Below are positions 47,027 through 55,969 of a DNA stretch of 64,000 nucleotides, one piece after another. A program made the position numbers and the translations under genes. Numbering within the stretch: the first letter of the stretch is position 1; the number at the start of each line of letters is the position of its first letter. Below the pieces are notes generated by a model. The model was given only the letters and a program-made list of their open reading frames with translations, was not told where the DNA came from and ran no database searches. The DNA comes from Paludibacteraceae bacterium (lineage in GTDB: Bacteria > Bacteroidota > Bacteroidia > Bacteroidales > Paludibacteraceae), in contig JAKSLA010000001.1 in NCBI GenBank assembly GCA_024401455.1, positions 1 to 64,000 on the forward strand. The letters are read 5' to 3'.

Positions 47027-47995
47027 ATGAAAAACGAAATGAAACCCAATGTAGTGGGAATCGACATCGGTGGAACAAACACCGTTTTCGGAATCGTTGA
47101 CCAAAAAGGTACGGTTTTGGCTTCTAACTCAATCAAAACGCAAGCATACCAAGAGTTAGACAACTATATGAACGCACTTTGCGACGGTATCGCAAAATTG
47201 GTGGCAGACACTTGTGGCATGGATAAAATCCAAGGTATCGGTGTTGGTGCACCAAACGCCAACTTCTATACTGGAAACATCGAACACGCACCTAACCTTC
47301 CATGGAAGGGCATCGTTCCATTCGCCAAGATGATGTCTGAGAAGTTGGGTGTGCCAGTAGCATTGACCAACGATGCCAACGCTGCAGCTATCGGCGAGAT
47401 GAAGTACGGTGTAGCTCAAGGCATGAAGGATTTCATCATGATCACTTTGGGTACAGGGGTTGGTAGTGGTGTCATCGCCAACGGACAACTCATCTACGGT
47501 CATGACGGATTTGCAGGCGAGTTGGGCCACGTTATTGTGGAGCGCAACGGCCGTCCTTGCGGATGTGGCAACAAGGGTTGTTTGGAGACCTACACATCAG
47601 CAACTGGTGTAGCACGCACAGCAAGAGAATTCTTGGAGAAGAGAGCCAACGAAGACTCTTTGTTGCGTAAGATTCCAGCAGACCAAATCACATCAAAAGA
47701 TGTATTTGACGCCGCTAAGGCAGGCGATGCCATTGCAAAGGACATCTTCGCATTCACAGGCGAGGTATTGGGTGCTGCATTGGCAGACTTCATCAAGTTC
47801 AGCAGTCCTGAGGCAATCGTATTGTTCGGTGGTTTGGCAAAATCAGGCGACCTTCTTCTCGTGCCTTTGAAGAAAGCCATGGAAGACAATCTAATGCCAA
47901 TCTTCAAGAACAAGGTGAAAGTATTGTTCTCAGGCATGAAAGATGCAGACGCAGCCGTTTTGGGTGCATCAGCATTGGGTTGGGATGCTAAATAA
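47027..47995 (+). CDS. ROK-family sugar kinase (glucokinase/mannokinase-like)
   Basis: 322 residues. ATP-binding DIGGTN at 13-18, the catalytic/sugar loop TNDANAAAIGE near residue 115, and the ROK zinc motif ELGHVIVERNGRPCGCGNKGCLE (about 165-187). It phosphorylates a hexose at C6 using ATP. Last gene of the receptor-permease-kinase unit, 18 bases after the permease, and followed by a strong terminator. Glucose or mannose specificity cannot be read from the sequence; the locus suggests mannose. Confidence 0.92.
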   Translation: MKNEMKPNVVGIDIGGTNTVFGIVDQKGTVLASNSIKTQAYQELDNYMNALCDGIAKLVADTCGMDKIQGIGVGAPNANFYTGNIEHAPNLPWKGIVPFAKMMSEKLGVPVALTNDANAAAIGEMKYGVAQGMKDFIMITLGTGVGSGVIANGQLIYGHDGFAGELGHVIVERNGRPCGCGNKGCLETYTSATGVARTAREFLEKRANEDSLLRKIPADQITSKDVFDAAKAGDAIAKDIFAFTGEVLGAALADFIKFSSPEAIVLFGGLAKSGDLLLVPLKKAMEDNLMPIFKNKVKVLFSGMKDADAAVLGASALGWDAK

Positions 47996-48022
47996 TCATT
48001 AGCAAAATTTTCCAAACATAGC

Positions 48023-48058
48023 AAGGAGTGTGCTGATTGGCACACTCCTTCTTTTTTT
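48023..48058 (+). terminator. Terminator of the sugar utilisation operon
   Basis: Stem aaggagtgtg / cacactcctt, 7-8 base loop, then a T run. Confidence 0.85.
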
Positions 48059-48060
48059 AA

Positions 48061-48246
48061 GGCCGCCCGAGGTGCCGCTTCACTTGCCTTGGGCTCTATG
48101 GACATTGCCCTTCCAGGCCGTCCTGCCGCCTAAAGCGATGGACATCTTCGCCCTGAAAGGGCAACCCAAAGGCTCATAGCCCAACGGCAAGCGTAGCGAC
48201 GCCTTGGGATCAAGAGCATCCACAGACCTACGCCCTGAAAGGGCAA
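48061..48246. repeat. GC-rich non-coding repeat, copy 1
   Basis: Non-coding and GC-rich. The first part is related, in the same orientation, to 49133-49240 (shared cttgccttgggct and caggccgt). The second part (48180-48208) holds an inverted version of the cccaaggc hairpin. The cgccctgaaagggcaa unit occurs twice (48155-48171 and 48230-48246). It ends exactly where the Rpn gene fragment begins. Confidence 0.75.
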
Positions 48247-48952
48247 AAGCACACTCGACAACGGAGACGATGTGATTGTCGAAATGCAAAATTATGGCCA
48301 CCGATTTTTCCTTACGAGAGCAAATTATTACCTTTACAATCTGATGGACAAACACATTGGCAAGGGAGCGGTTTGGAGCGAAAGGGAACATGACATTCCT
48401 CATCTAATCGGCGTTTTCATCCTCGGCGTACCCATGAATGAATTGACCGACGTAATCACTCAAACAGCGGAATGCAACCTCGCCACCGGGAAGATTATTT
48501 GGGACAGAATGCGAAAATACTTCATTTCACTTCCCAACTTCAACTTTGACGAAAAGGAGAACCCATCAGACAAAGAGATTTGGATACAGACAATCAAAAA
48601 CATTGGCAACATGGTAAGCTTTGACCCAAAACTTTACGACCGCGCAGACGACGAGCTCAAGGCGCTCATCGACAAAGCACGCATCTCCGCCCTTTCCGAC
48701 GAGGAGTATGCCCGATACGAAGCGGAACTCAAAATCCTTTCCGACGAGGGCACCGCCGAACGATACGGATACGACCGAGGCATAAAAGAAGGCATCGAAA
48801 TTGGAGACAAACGGGGAATAAAACGGGGAATAAAACAGGGCATCGAAATTGGCATCATCCAGACGGCCAAAAACATGAAGGAAGAGGGATTCGATGCGGA
48901 GACCATTGCAAAAATAACGAAATTGCCGATCTCGCAAATAGAGTCGCTGTAA
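48239..48952 (+). pseudogene. 5'-truncated Rpn-family recombination-promoting nuclease / PD-(D/E)XK transposase-like gene
   Basis: The frame is open from 48239 without a proper start; the first usable codon is GTG 48272, giving 226 residues. It begins at VIVEMQ, which is normally near residue 75-90 of Rpn proteins and follows the catalytic Asp region, so the N-terminal part, including much of the PD-(D/E)XK site, is missing. The rest is family-typical: GIKEGIEIG repeats, then IAKNMKEEGFD-type helix and LPISQIESL ending (here TAKNMKEEGFDAETIAKITKLP). Upstream of the junction the sequence is the non-coding repeat. Probably non-functional. Confidence 0.75.
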
Positions 48953-49030
48953 CAAACAACGACGCATTTTTCCATTCCCCTTACGGGAAAAATTGTTTAC
49001 ACGCTTTGCGGACGAGTTATAAAAGCAAAA

Positions 49031-49064
49031 AAAGGCGAGGATGCCACTGATGCTCCTCGCCTAA
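49031..49064. terminator. Hairpin with A-rich and T-containing flanks after the Rpn fragment
   Basis: aggcgagga (49033-49041) and tcctcgcct (49054-49062) form a perfect 9 bp stem with an A run before it. On the minus strand this gives a terminator with a T tail, so it probably serves the LRR gene's transcript; the T tail on plus is weak. Confidence 0.6.
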
Positions 49065-49132
49065 TTTGAATTCGGATTTTCAAAATTCTATCTTCGTTTC
49101 TTCCCTCTTTGTCACATCTCGTTTACAATTTC

Positions 49133-49240
49133 CGAGGTCCCAAGGCGTCGCTTCGCTTGCCTTGGGCTTTAGGCAAATTGGCCTTTCAGGCCGTACTGCA
49201 TCTTCGCATTAAAAGGCCAACCGAAAGGATCGTAGATGGA
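49133..49240. repeat. GC-rich non-coding repeat, copy 2
   Basis: Second copy of the repeat at 48061. It has a perfect hairpin cccaaggc / gccttggg (49139-49146 and 49159-49166) and a related ggcctttcaggcc palindrome near 49180-49192. Together with copy 1 it brackets the Rpn fragment in direct orientation. The rest of the gap 48953-49385 is AT-rich, with only a doubtful small frame on the minus strand. Confidence 0.7.
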
Positions 49241-49385
49241 GCACCAAAGTAGATAATGCTCTTGTTCACGTCATTGCCACCTTGCGTCTGTTCTTGTGTT
49301 TCTATATTTTTGTTATCCACAACCTTTTTGTTTTTCTTGAAAATTGCACAAATTAAATTTACCAACAATTTCGAGAGAGCCAAAT

Positions 49386-51038
49386 TTACTCGCGAATGAT
49401 TTCTATCCCCTCACCAAACACATCATCATCCACCTCTAAATCCTTGGATATCTTTACGGTTTTGAGGTTTTCACAATCGTCAAAAGCACCACACCAAATG
49501 TCCACATCCGAGCCAAGAATCGTGACACTTTCTAAGGAGGCACAATCAGAAAATGCACAATTACCAATCTCCGTCACCGAGGCGGGGATGGTTACGCTCG
49601 TTAGGTTTTCGCAATCCGCAAATGCGTACGCCCCAATCTCCGTCACCGAGGCGGGGATGGTTACGCTCGTTAGTTCGCAACCACAAAATGCTCCTTCGCC
49701 TATTGCCGTCACCGAGTCGGGGATGGTCACGCTTATACATTGATCTATATCCCCTATCCACCCATAGCATTGGGTGCCATTGGCATATATTAATAAACCA
49801 GGGATTTTGAGTTTTTCACCATGAATCGTGATACTATCTAAGCCACAATTAAAAAATGCATGATATCCAATATAATCCATATCTGCAGGAATAACAATGT
49901 TCTTAAGTGATCTGCATCCAGAAAATGTAAAACGACTAATTTCAGTAAGCATATCAGGCAATGAGACATCTTCCAAAGAACGACAATCTTCAAATGCATT
50001 CTCTTCTATTTTGACCACCGAGTTTGGAATAGAAAGACTCTTTAAAGAGAGACAACGATCAAATGCAAGTTCTCCAATTTCGAGCACTGAGTCAGGAATC
50101 GTAACGCTTTCAAGGGAAACACAATGGGAAAATGCCGCATCTCCAATGCGCTCCACGGAATTTGGGATACTAATGCTTACAAGGGAGCGACAAGCCTTAA
50201 AAGTAAACGAATCTATCATCGTTATCGAATCAGGGATTGCGACCTTCATTAATGAAACACAACCTTTAAACGCACCACGTTGTATCTCTGTCACCGAAGC
50301 GGGGATAGAAACACATTCAAGGGAACTACAACATTCAAATGCGCCTGCATCTATCACTGTCACCGAGTCGGGGATGGTCACGCCCGTTAGGTTATCGCAA
50401 CAAGAAAATGCGTCCTCGCCTATCACACTCACCGAATCAGGGATTATGACATCTATACACTTTGACTTATCCCCTACCCAGCCATAACATTTGGTACCGT
50501 TGGCATATAACAATAAACCAGGGGACAATGGACAACCACCAAATGCACTTTCCCCAATCTCCGACACCGAATCGGGGATGGTTACGCTCGTTAGGTTTTC
50601 GCATTCCTTAAATGCTCTTTTCCCAATCACCGTCACCTTATAAACCTTCCCTTCTATCTCCATTGTGGATGGGATCTCTATGTTTGTCGCTTTTTTATCC
50701 GCGATTCCGACACAAACGCAACCTTCTCCTGATGGCAAAATTTCCACCTCCAGGGAGGCAGTTTTTTTCTCTGTATCAATTCCTTCCAATCCATGGACCA
50801 TTTGAAAGAATTCTTCCTGCGGAACGATTCTAACACCCAGTTCCTGCGCCTTCGTGAGTTTCGTGGCTCCCACCTTGTCGCCCGTCACCAACATCGTGGT
50901 CTTCTTCGTCACGGACGAAACGCAGGTTGCACCATTACTTTCCACCAAGGAGGTCATCTCCTCTTGCGTGTAGCCTTCAAACTTACCGCTCACACATACG
51001 ATTTCCCCTGCCAAGGGGGCTTTTGTCTGCTCACTCAT
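49386..51038 (-). CDS. BRCT domain fused to BspA-type leucine-rich repeats
   Basis: 550 residues, no signal peptide. Residues about 10-82 form a BRCT domain of the DNA-ligase LigA type (VCVSGKFEGYTQEEMTSLVESNGATCVSSVTKKTTMLVTG, then KAQELGVRIVPQEEFFQMV). After a linker, residues about 130-545 are tandem BspA/LRR_5 repeats of 23 residues (core VTIPDSVTEIGxxAFxxC). A 20-residue insert with YANGTxCYGW occurs twice, about 240 residues apart. BspA proteins are normally surface adhesins; the lack of a signal and the BRCT module suggest a cytosolic binding role. Sequence repeats at DNA level indicate recent duplication. Partner unknown. Confidence 0.9.
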   Translation of the reverse strand: MSEQTKAPLAGEIVCVSGKFEGYTQEEMTSLVESNGATCVSSVTKKTTMLVTGDKVGATKLTKAQELGVRIVPQEEFFQMVHGLEGIDTEKKTASLEVEILPSGEGCVCVGIADKKATNIEIPSTMEIEGKVYKVTVIGKRAFKECENLTSVTIPDSVSEIGESAFGGCPLSPGLLLYANGTKCYGWVGDKSKCIDVIIPDSVSVIGEDAFSCCDNLTGVTIPDSVTVIDAGAFECCSSLECVSIPASVTEIQRGAFKGCVSLMKVAIPDSITMIDSFTFKACRSLVSISIPNSVERIGDAAFSHCVSLESVTIPDSVLEIGELAFDRCLSLKSLSIPNSVVKIEENAFEDCRSLEDVSLPDMLTEISRFTFSGCRSLKNIVIPADMDYIGYHAFFNCGLDSITIHGEKLKIPGLLIYANGTQCYGWIGDIDQCISVTIPDSVTAIGEGAFCGCELTSVTIPASVTEIGAYAFADCENLTSVTIPASVTEIGNCAFSDCASLESVTILGSDVDIWCGAFDDCENLKTVKISKDLEVDDDVFGEGIEIIRE

Positions 51039-51347
51039 ATAGAATTAGTTTTTTGTAATTAATATCAACCTTATTCTTGCCCAATCAATTATAACGGGGA
51101 TTTCACAAATTAGAACCTAATAAGTGACTTTTTTCAGCAAAATGTTCGTTACTAACCTCTATAAATTCACTTTACAGAATCGTTTAGGCAATTCTTATAT
51201 ACCAAAGGTCTAAAATTTTGTTTAAATTTAATTCAAAACTAATTTGAGAGATCTGAAAAAACTCTCTAAAATACATTTAAATATTGATTATCAGTTTAAT
51301 AAACGGATAAAAAATTCGTAACTTTTAAGGTGCCAATCAATAAAGGG
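51039..51347. other. AT-rich region between the LRR gene and the IS remnant
   Basis: No gene is visible. The distal part (from about 51217) looks like the left end of the deleted IS element, with 51225-51237 shared with the window's left-edge relic. No clear -7 box for the LRR gene was found. Confidence 0.5.
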
Positions 51348-51710
51348 ATGAACAATTATCCAACAAATCTCACCGATAATCAGTGGCAAGTTATAGAAAA
51401 GTTTTTAGATGTGCAAGAGCGAAAGCGCAAGTACCCTCTCAGAAACATTGTAAACGCAATCAATTACCTTCTCAAAACAGGATGTCAGTGGAGGATGCTC
51501 CCAAAGGATTTCCCTCCTTACAACCTTGCTTATTACTATTTCTCCAAATGGAAGAACGAAGGTGTTTTTGAGGATTTGTTCATCAAACTACACATCTGGT
51601 TACGCATCATATTGGGACGAGAGGAGTGCGGAATCCGCAGTGGCTATGATTCAATTAGCCTTCTGTTTTCTGATGTTTAACAAAATATTTTAGAAAAATT
51701 CAAACAGCTT
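51217..51710 (+). mobile_element. Internally deleted IS5-type element (MITE-like derivative)
   Basis: The element keeps its two ends but has lost the middle of the transposase. A candidate terminal inverted repeat pairs tgtttaaattt (51219-51229) with aaattcaaaca (51697-51707), 10 of 11 positions. Between them lie the transposase N-terminus and, in another frame, its last 22 codons. No target duplication could be settled by eye. Confidence 0.55.
51348..51693 (+). pseudogene. IS5-family transposase with central deletion
   Basis: From ATG 51348 (a GTG at 51330 is also in frame) the protein runs MNNYPTNLTDNQWQVIEKF to about residue 97, matching the N-terminal DUF4096 domain of IS5-family transposases (KTGCQWRMLPKDFPPYNLAYYYF). 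Then the catalytic DDE domain is missing. From 51628 the shifted frame reads AESAVAMIQLAFCFLMFNKIF and stops at 51693, a typical transposase C-terminus. The original frame stops at 51680. A gcggaatccgc palindrome marks the junction. Confidence 0.75.
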
Positions 51711-51806
51711 CTAGGATTTTCTCGCCACAAAACAAGGAAGTCGACGCCCAAAATTTTCTTTCTTAACTCTCCCCACAAAAAATTACCCCATTTTAGATTT
51801 ATTATT

Positions 51807-51814
51807 TATCTTTG
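51807..51814 (+). promoter_or_regulatory. Predicted -7 box of purL
   Basis: TATCTTTG, 73 bases before ATG 51888, followed by a possible hairpin (gggc 51828-51831 with gccc 51845-51848, or ttgg 51826-51829 with ccaa 51851-51854). I see no purine riboswitch. Confidence 0.5.
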
Positions 51815-51887
51815 CAAAAGATAGATTGGGCTTGGCGTAAATATGCCCGTCCAAAGCAAATCAGGAAATACTAATTAATCATACAAT

Positions 51888-54800
51888 ATGATTCTATTCT
51901 TCAAAAAAGAGGATGCAGGCATAATCGCAGTCGATTCAAAGTCTGCACTTAACGCTCAGGACATCGAGAAGTTGACTTGGTTGTTCAGCGGAGCAAAATT
52001 CACAGAGGAAAAAGAGATTAATGGATGGTTTATCGGTCCGCGCCGCGAAATGATAACCCCATGGAGTACTAACGCAGTCGAAATCACCCAAAACATGGGC
52101 TTGAACGGATTGCTAAGAATCGAGGAGTACTTTGCAGCCAAAGGTGCTGATTCAGAGCACGATCCTATGCTTCAACGCATCTATCCGAAGTTGGACCAAA
52201 ACATCTTCACGATAGACAAACAACCGGATGCCATCGTACACATCGAAGATATTGAAGAATACAACAAGAAGGAAGGTTTGGCACTCAACCCTGACGAAAT
52301 CGCTTACTTGAACGGCATCAGCGAGAAGATCGGCAGAAAGTTGACCGACAGCGAAGTGTTCGGTTTCTCTCAAGTAAACTCAGAGCACTGCCGCCACAAA
52401 ATCTTCAACGGACTTTACGTCATCGACGGAAAAGAGATGGAGAGTTCCCTCTTCAAACTCATCAAGAAGACATCAGAAACCAACCCTAACAAATTGGTTT
52501 CAGCATACAAGGACAACGTTGCCTTCAACGAAGGTCCTGAAATCGAACAATTTGCGCCTGCAAGCGGCGACAAACCAGATTTCTTCGAGGTGAAGAAGAT
52601 CAAATCTGTCATCTCCCTAAAAGCAGAGACTCACAACTTCCCTACTACCGTAGAGCCATTCAACGGGGCTGCTACCGGTTCGGGTGGTGAAATCCGTGAC
52701 CGCCTCGGCGGAGGTAAGGCCAGTTTGCCAATGGCAGGTACTGCCGTCTATATGACTTCTTACCCACGCACAGCAGAAGGCCGCGAATGGGAGAACGGCA
52801 TGGACGAGCGTAAGTGGTTGTATCAAACACCAGAGCAAATCTTGATCAAGGCTTCTAACGGTGCCAGCGATTTCGGTAACAAATACGGACAACCGCTCAT
52901 CTGCGGTTCGCTCCTTACTTTTGAGCACGCAGAGAACTACAAGAAGTTCGCTTACGACAAGGTCATCATGCTTGCCGGTGGTATCGGTTTCGCCAAGATG
53001 AAGGACAGCCTTAAGGGCGAGCCTGTCCCTGGTCAAAAAGTAATCGTCATGGGTGGTGACAACTACCGCATCGGTATGGGTGGTGGCGCCGTTTCTTCCG
53101 TAGACACGGGCCAATACAACAACGCCATCGAGTTGAACGCCGTTCAACGTGCCAACCCTGAAATGCAAAAGCGTGTTTCCAATGTCATCAGAACATTGGC
53201 AGAATCAGACAACAACCCAATCGTCTCTATCCACGACCACGGCGCTGGTGGCCACTTGAACTGTCTATCAGAGTTGGTGGAGAGCACAGGTGGAAAGATC
53301 GACATGGACAAGTTGCCTGTTGGAGACCCTACCCTTTCAGCAAAGGAGATCATCGGTAACGAGAGCCAGGAGCGCATGGGCTGCCTTGTTAACGAGAAAG
53401 ATATCGACCTTATCAAGAGAATCGCAGATCGTGAGCGTGCACCTATGTATGTTGTGGGTGAAACAACTGGCGACATGCGTTTCGTATTCGAGAAGGCCAA
53501 CGGCGAAAAGCCAATCGACTTGCGACTCGATTATATGATCGGTAAGCCACCTCGCACGGTCATCACCGACAAGACAGTCGTTGAGAAGTACGAAGATGTC
53601 AAGACTGATGCCAGCAAGTTGAACGAATATTTGAACAACGTGCTTCAATTGGAGTCTGTAGCCTGCAAAGACTGGTTGACCAACAAGGTGGACCGTTCTA
53701 TTACAGGTAAGATTGCTAAACAACAATGCGCCGGAGAGATTCAACTTCCGTTGAACGATTTGGGTGCCGTTGCTTTAGACTACAGATATAAGTCTGGTAT
53801 CGCCACTTCTATCGGTCACGCTCCGATGGCAGCCATGATCAACCCCGCAACAAGTTCTGTCCTTGCCATTGCAGAGGCTTTGACCAACATCGTTTGGGCA
53901 CCTATGAAGGACGGCATCAGCAGCGTTTCTTTGAGTGCCAACTGGATGTGGCCATGCAAGAACGAGGGCGAAGACGCTCGTCTATACAAAGCCGTTGAAG
54001 CATGTAGCAAATTCGCTTGTGCTTTGGGCGTAAACATTCCAACAGGAAAAGACTCCCTCTCCATGACACAAAAATATGGAGCAGACAAGGTATATTCTCC
54101 AGGAACGGTCATCATCTCAGCAGGCGGTGAAGTTTCTGACGTTCGCAAGATCGTAAGCCCAGTCATCGAGAAAAAGATAGGCACAAGCATTTACCACATC
54201 GACTTCTCATTTGACGAACTTCAATTGGGCGGTTCGGCTTTGGCTCAAACGCTCAACAAAATCGGAGCGAAAGCGCCAACAGTCAAGAACACAGAATATT
54301 TCGTGGACGCATTTGAGGCAATCCAAACGCTCATCAACAAGGAACTCATCCTCGCCGGCCACGACATCTCTGCCGGTGGTTTGATTACAGCCCTTCTTGA
54401 AATGTGCTTCGCCAACAAGACTTGCGGTTTGAAGGTTAACTTGGACGAAATTCCGGAGAAGAACTTAGTCAAGGTTCTCTTCAGCGAAAACCCAGGTGTT
54501 CTCATCCAAGTGGAGAAAGAGGCAGAAGTTGAGAAGATTTTGAAGAAAGAAGGCATCGGATATGCTAAGATTGCAACGGTTGTTGAAGAGAGAAGCATCG
54601 AACTCGACAAAGACGGCAAGCACTATTCATTCGACATCGACGCATTGCGTGATGTTTGGTTCCGTTCTTCTTACTTGTTGGATAGAAAGCAAAGTGGCGA
54701 GCAATGTGCAAAAGAGCGTTACGAGAACTACAAGAACCAACCTCTTCAATACAACTTCCAAAACTTCGCAGGCAAGCTTTCCAAGTTAGGCATTTCTGCA

Positions 54801-55574
54801 GACAGAAAAGAGAAGAGCGGCATCAAGGCTGCCATCATCCGTGACAAGGGAACGAACGGCGACCGTGAAATGGCCTACTCATTGTGGTTGGCAGGCTTCG
54901 ACGTGAAGGACGTCCACATGACCGACTTGGCAACAGGAAGAGAGACACTGGAAGATGTCAACATGATCGTATTCTGCGGTGGATTCTCCAACTCAGACGT
55001 ATTGGGTTCTGCCAAAGGTTGGGCAGGAGGATTCCTCTTCAACGAAAAGGCAAAGCAAGCCCTCGACAAATTCTATGCTCGCAAAGACACGCTTAGTTTG
55101 GGTGTCTGCAACGGTTGTCAAGTCATGGCAGAACTCGGTTTGGTTTACCCAGAGCACGAGAAGAAGCACAAGATGTTGCACAACAACTCACATAAGTTTG
55201 AGTCTTGCTTCGTAGGTTTGGAGATACCAGCCAACAACTCCGTAATGTTCGGTTCATTGTCGGGCACGAAGTTGGGTATCTGGGTAGCCCACGGAGAAGG
55301 AAAGTTCGACTTCCCTTACGGAGAAAGCGAGTACAACATCATCGCAAAATACAACTACGATGCCTATCCAGCCAACCCTAACGGCTCTCAATTCGGCGTT
55401 GCAGGTGTTTGCTCTAAGGACGGCCGTCACTTGGCCATGATGCCTCACTTGGAAAGAGCCATCTTCCCTTGGCAATGGGCATACTACCCATCCGACCGTA
55501 TCAAGAGCGACGAGGTCACTCCTTGGTTGGAGGCCTTCGTCAATGCAAGGAAGTGGATCGAGAAGAACAAGTAA
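51888..55574 (+). CDS. purL: Phosphoribosylformylglycinamidine synthase, single-chain
   Basis: 1228 residues, the large fused form. It converts FGAR and glutamine to FGAM in purine synthesis. Order: PurS-like N-terminal part, two AIRS-type synthetase halves (VNSEHCRHKIF near 165; SLKAETHNFPTTVEPFNGAATGSGGEIRD near 245) and a C-terminal glutamine amidotransferase with nucleophile Cys1074 in GVCNGCQ and MMPHLERAIFPWQW near the end. Encoded alone, with its own promoter and terminator. Confidence 0.97.
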   Translation: MILFFKKEDAGIIAVDSKSALNAQDIEKLTWLFSGAKFTEEKEINGWFIGPRREMITPWSTNAVEITQNMGLNGLLRIEEYFAAKGADSEHDPMLQRIYPKLDQNIFTIDKQPDAIVHIEDIEEYNKKEGLALNPDEIAYLNGISEKIGRKLTDSEVFGFSQVNSEHCRHKIFNGLYVIDGKEMESSLFKLIKKTSETNPNKLVSAYKDNVAFNEGPEIEQFAPASGDKPDFFEVKKIKSVISLKAETHNFPTTVEPFNGAATGSGGEIRDRLGGGKASLPMAGTAVYMTSYPRTAEGREWENGMDERKWLYQTPEQILIKASNGASDFGNKYGQPLICGSLLTFEHAENYKKFAYDKVIMLAGGIGFAKMKDSLKGEPVPGQKVIVMGGDNYRIGMGGGAVSSVDTGQYNNAIELNAVQRANPEMQKRVSNVIRTLAESDNNPIVSIHDHGAGGHLNCLSELVESTGGKIDMDKLPVGDPTLSAKEIIGNESQERMGCLVNEKDIDLIKRIADRERAPMYVVGETTGDMRFVFEKANGEKPIDLRLDYMIGKPPRTVITDKTVVEKYEDVKTDASKLNEYLNNVLQLESVACKDWLTNKVDRSITGKIAKQQCAGEIQLPLNDLGAVALDYRYKSGIATSIGHAPMAAMINPATSSVLAIAEALTNIVWAPMKDGISSVSLSANWMWPCKNEGEDARLYKAVEACSKFACALGVNIPTGKDSLSMTQKYGADKVYSPGTVIISAGGEVSDVRKIVSPVIEKKIGTSIYHIDFSFDELQLGGSALAQTLNKIGAKAPTVKNTEYFVDAFEAIQTLINKELILAGHDISAGGLITALLEMCFANKTCGLKVNLDEIPEKNLVKVLFSENPGVLIQVEKEAEVEKILKKEGIGYAKIATVVEERSIELDKDGKHYSFDIDALRDVWFRSSYLLDRKQSGEQCAKERYENYKNQPLQYNFQNFAGKLSKLGISADRKEKSGIKAAIIRDKGTNGDREMAYSLWLAGFDVKDVHMTDLATGRETLEDVNMIVFCGGFSNSDVLGSAKGWAGGFLFNEKAKQALDKFYARKDTLSLGVCNGCQVMAELGLVYPEHEKKHKMLHNNSHKFESCFVGLEIPANNSVMFGSLSGTKLGIWVAHGEGKFDFPYGESEYNIIAKYNYDAYPANPNGSQFGVAGVCSKDGRHLAMMPHLERAIFPWQWAYYPSDRIKSDEVTPWLEAFVNARKWIEKNK

Positions 55575-55591
55575 TCATTCACATATCAGAA

Positions 55592-55626
55592 GAAAAGTGT
55601 GTTCGGCAACGGACACACTTTTTTTT
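55592..55626 (+). terminator. Terminator of purL
   Basis: aaaagtgtgt / acacactttt stem with a 10-12 base loop (tcggcaacgg), followed by a T run. Confidence 0.85.
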
Positions 55627-55969
55627 AACCCATTGTTTACAAAAATGGCCATGTTCTTTCCCTAAAAGCACCATAAAACAGGGCCTGAGTCCTTCTACAA
55701 ACGCCTTTTCGAACTTCAAATTAATAATTTAAATCAACTTTTTTGTTTTTTTTAAGAACTATGATTAATTTTGGGGGCTTGTAGTGGGAAAGTACGTTCC
55801 TTTACACAAAGCAAACTTTGTCATACAAAAGAGATGTTCCAGAGAACTAATTGATGACCGCAAGCAACTATTTACATAGTCGCGTTTTCGCGTTATGACA
55901 AAAACCTCTAAAAGAAGATAGATTTATGAGGTCTAAAGACTTGAAAAACATTAAATTTTAAATACAGAA
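55627..55969. other. Long leader region upstream of the T9SS adhesin
   Basis: After the purL terminator this stretch carries the predicted promoter (55742-55773) and then an untranslated leader of about 190 bases, with a possible weak pairing of cctctaaa (about 55908) and a later gaggtcta. I recognise no known riboswitch. Confidence 0.5.
55742..55773 (+). promoter_or_regulatory. Strong Bacteroidota-type promoter of the adhesin triad
   Basis: TTTG at 55742-55745, 20-base spacer, TAATTTTG at 55766-55773. Both boxes match the consensus. Confidence 0.75.

Noticed and set aside
48750..48870. Tandem GIKxGIEIG repeats as a possible separate repeat element
   Set aside because: This is the normal repetitive linker of Rpn-family proteins.
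49186..49383. Small minus-strand frame (65 codons, TTG start) right after the LRR gene
   Set aside because: It lacks an ATG, runs into the non-coding repeat at its 3' end and matches nothing I know. The first 50 codons look protein-like, so it may be a decayed tail, but support is too weak.
51815..51887. Purine riboswitch upstream of purL
   Set aside because: I looked for the conserved three-stem purine aptamer and did not find it; only a weak hairpin is present.
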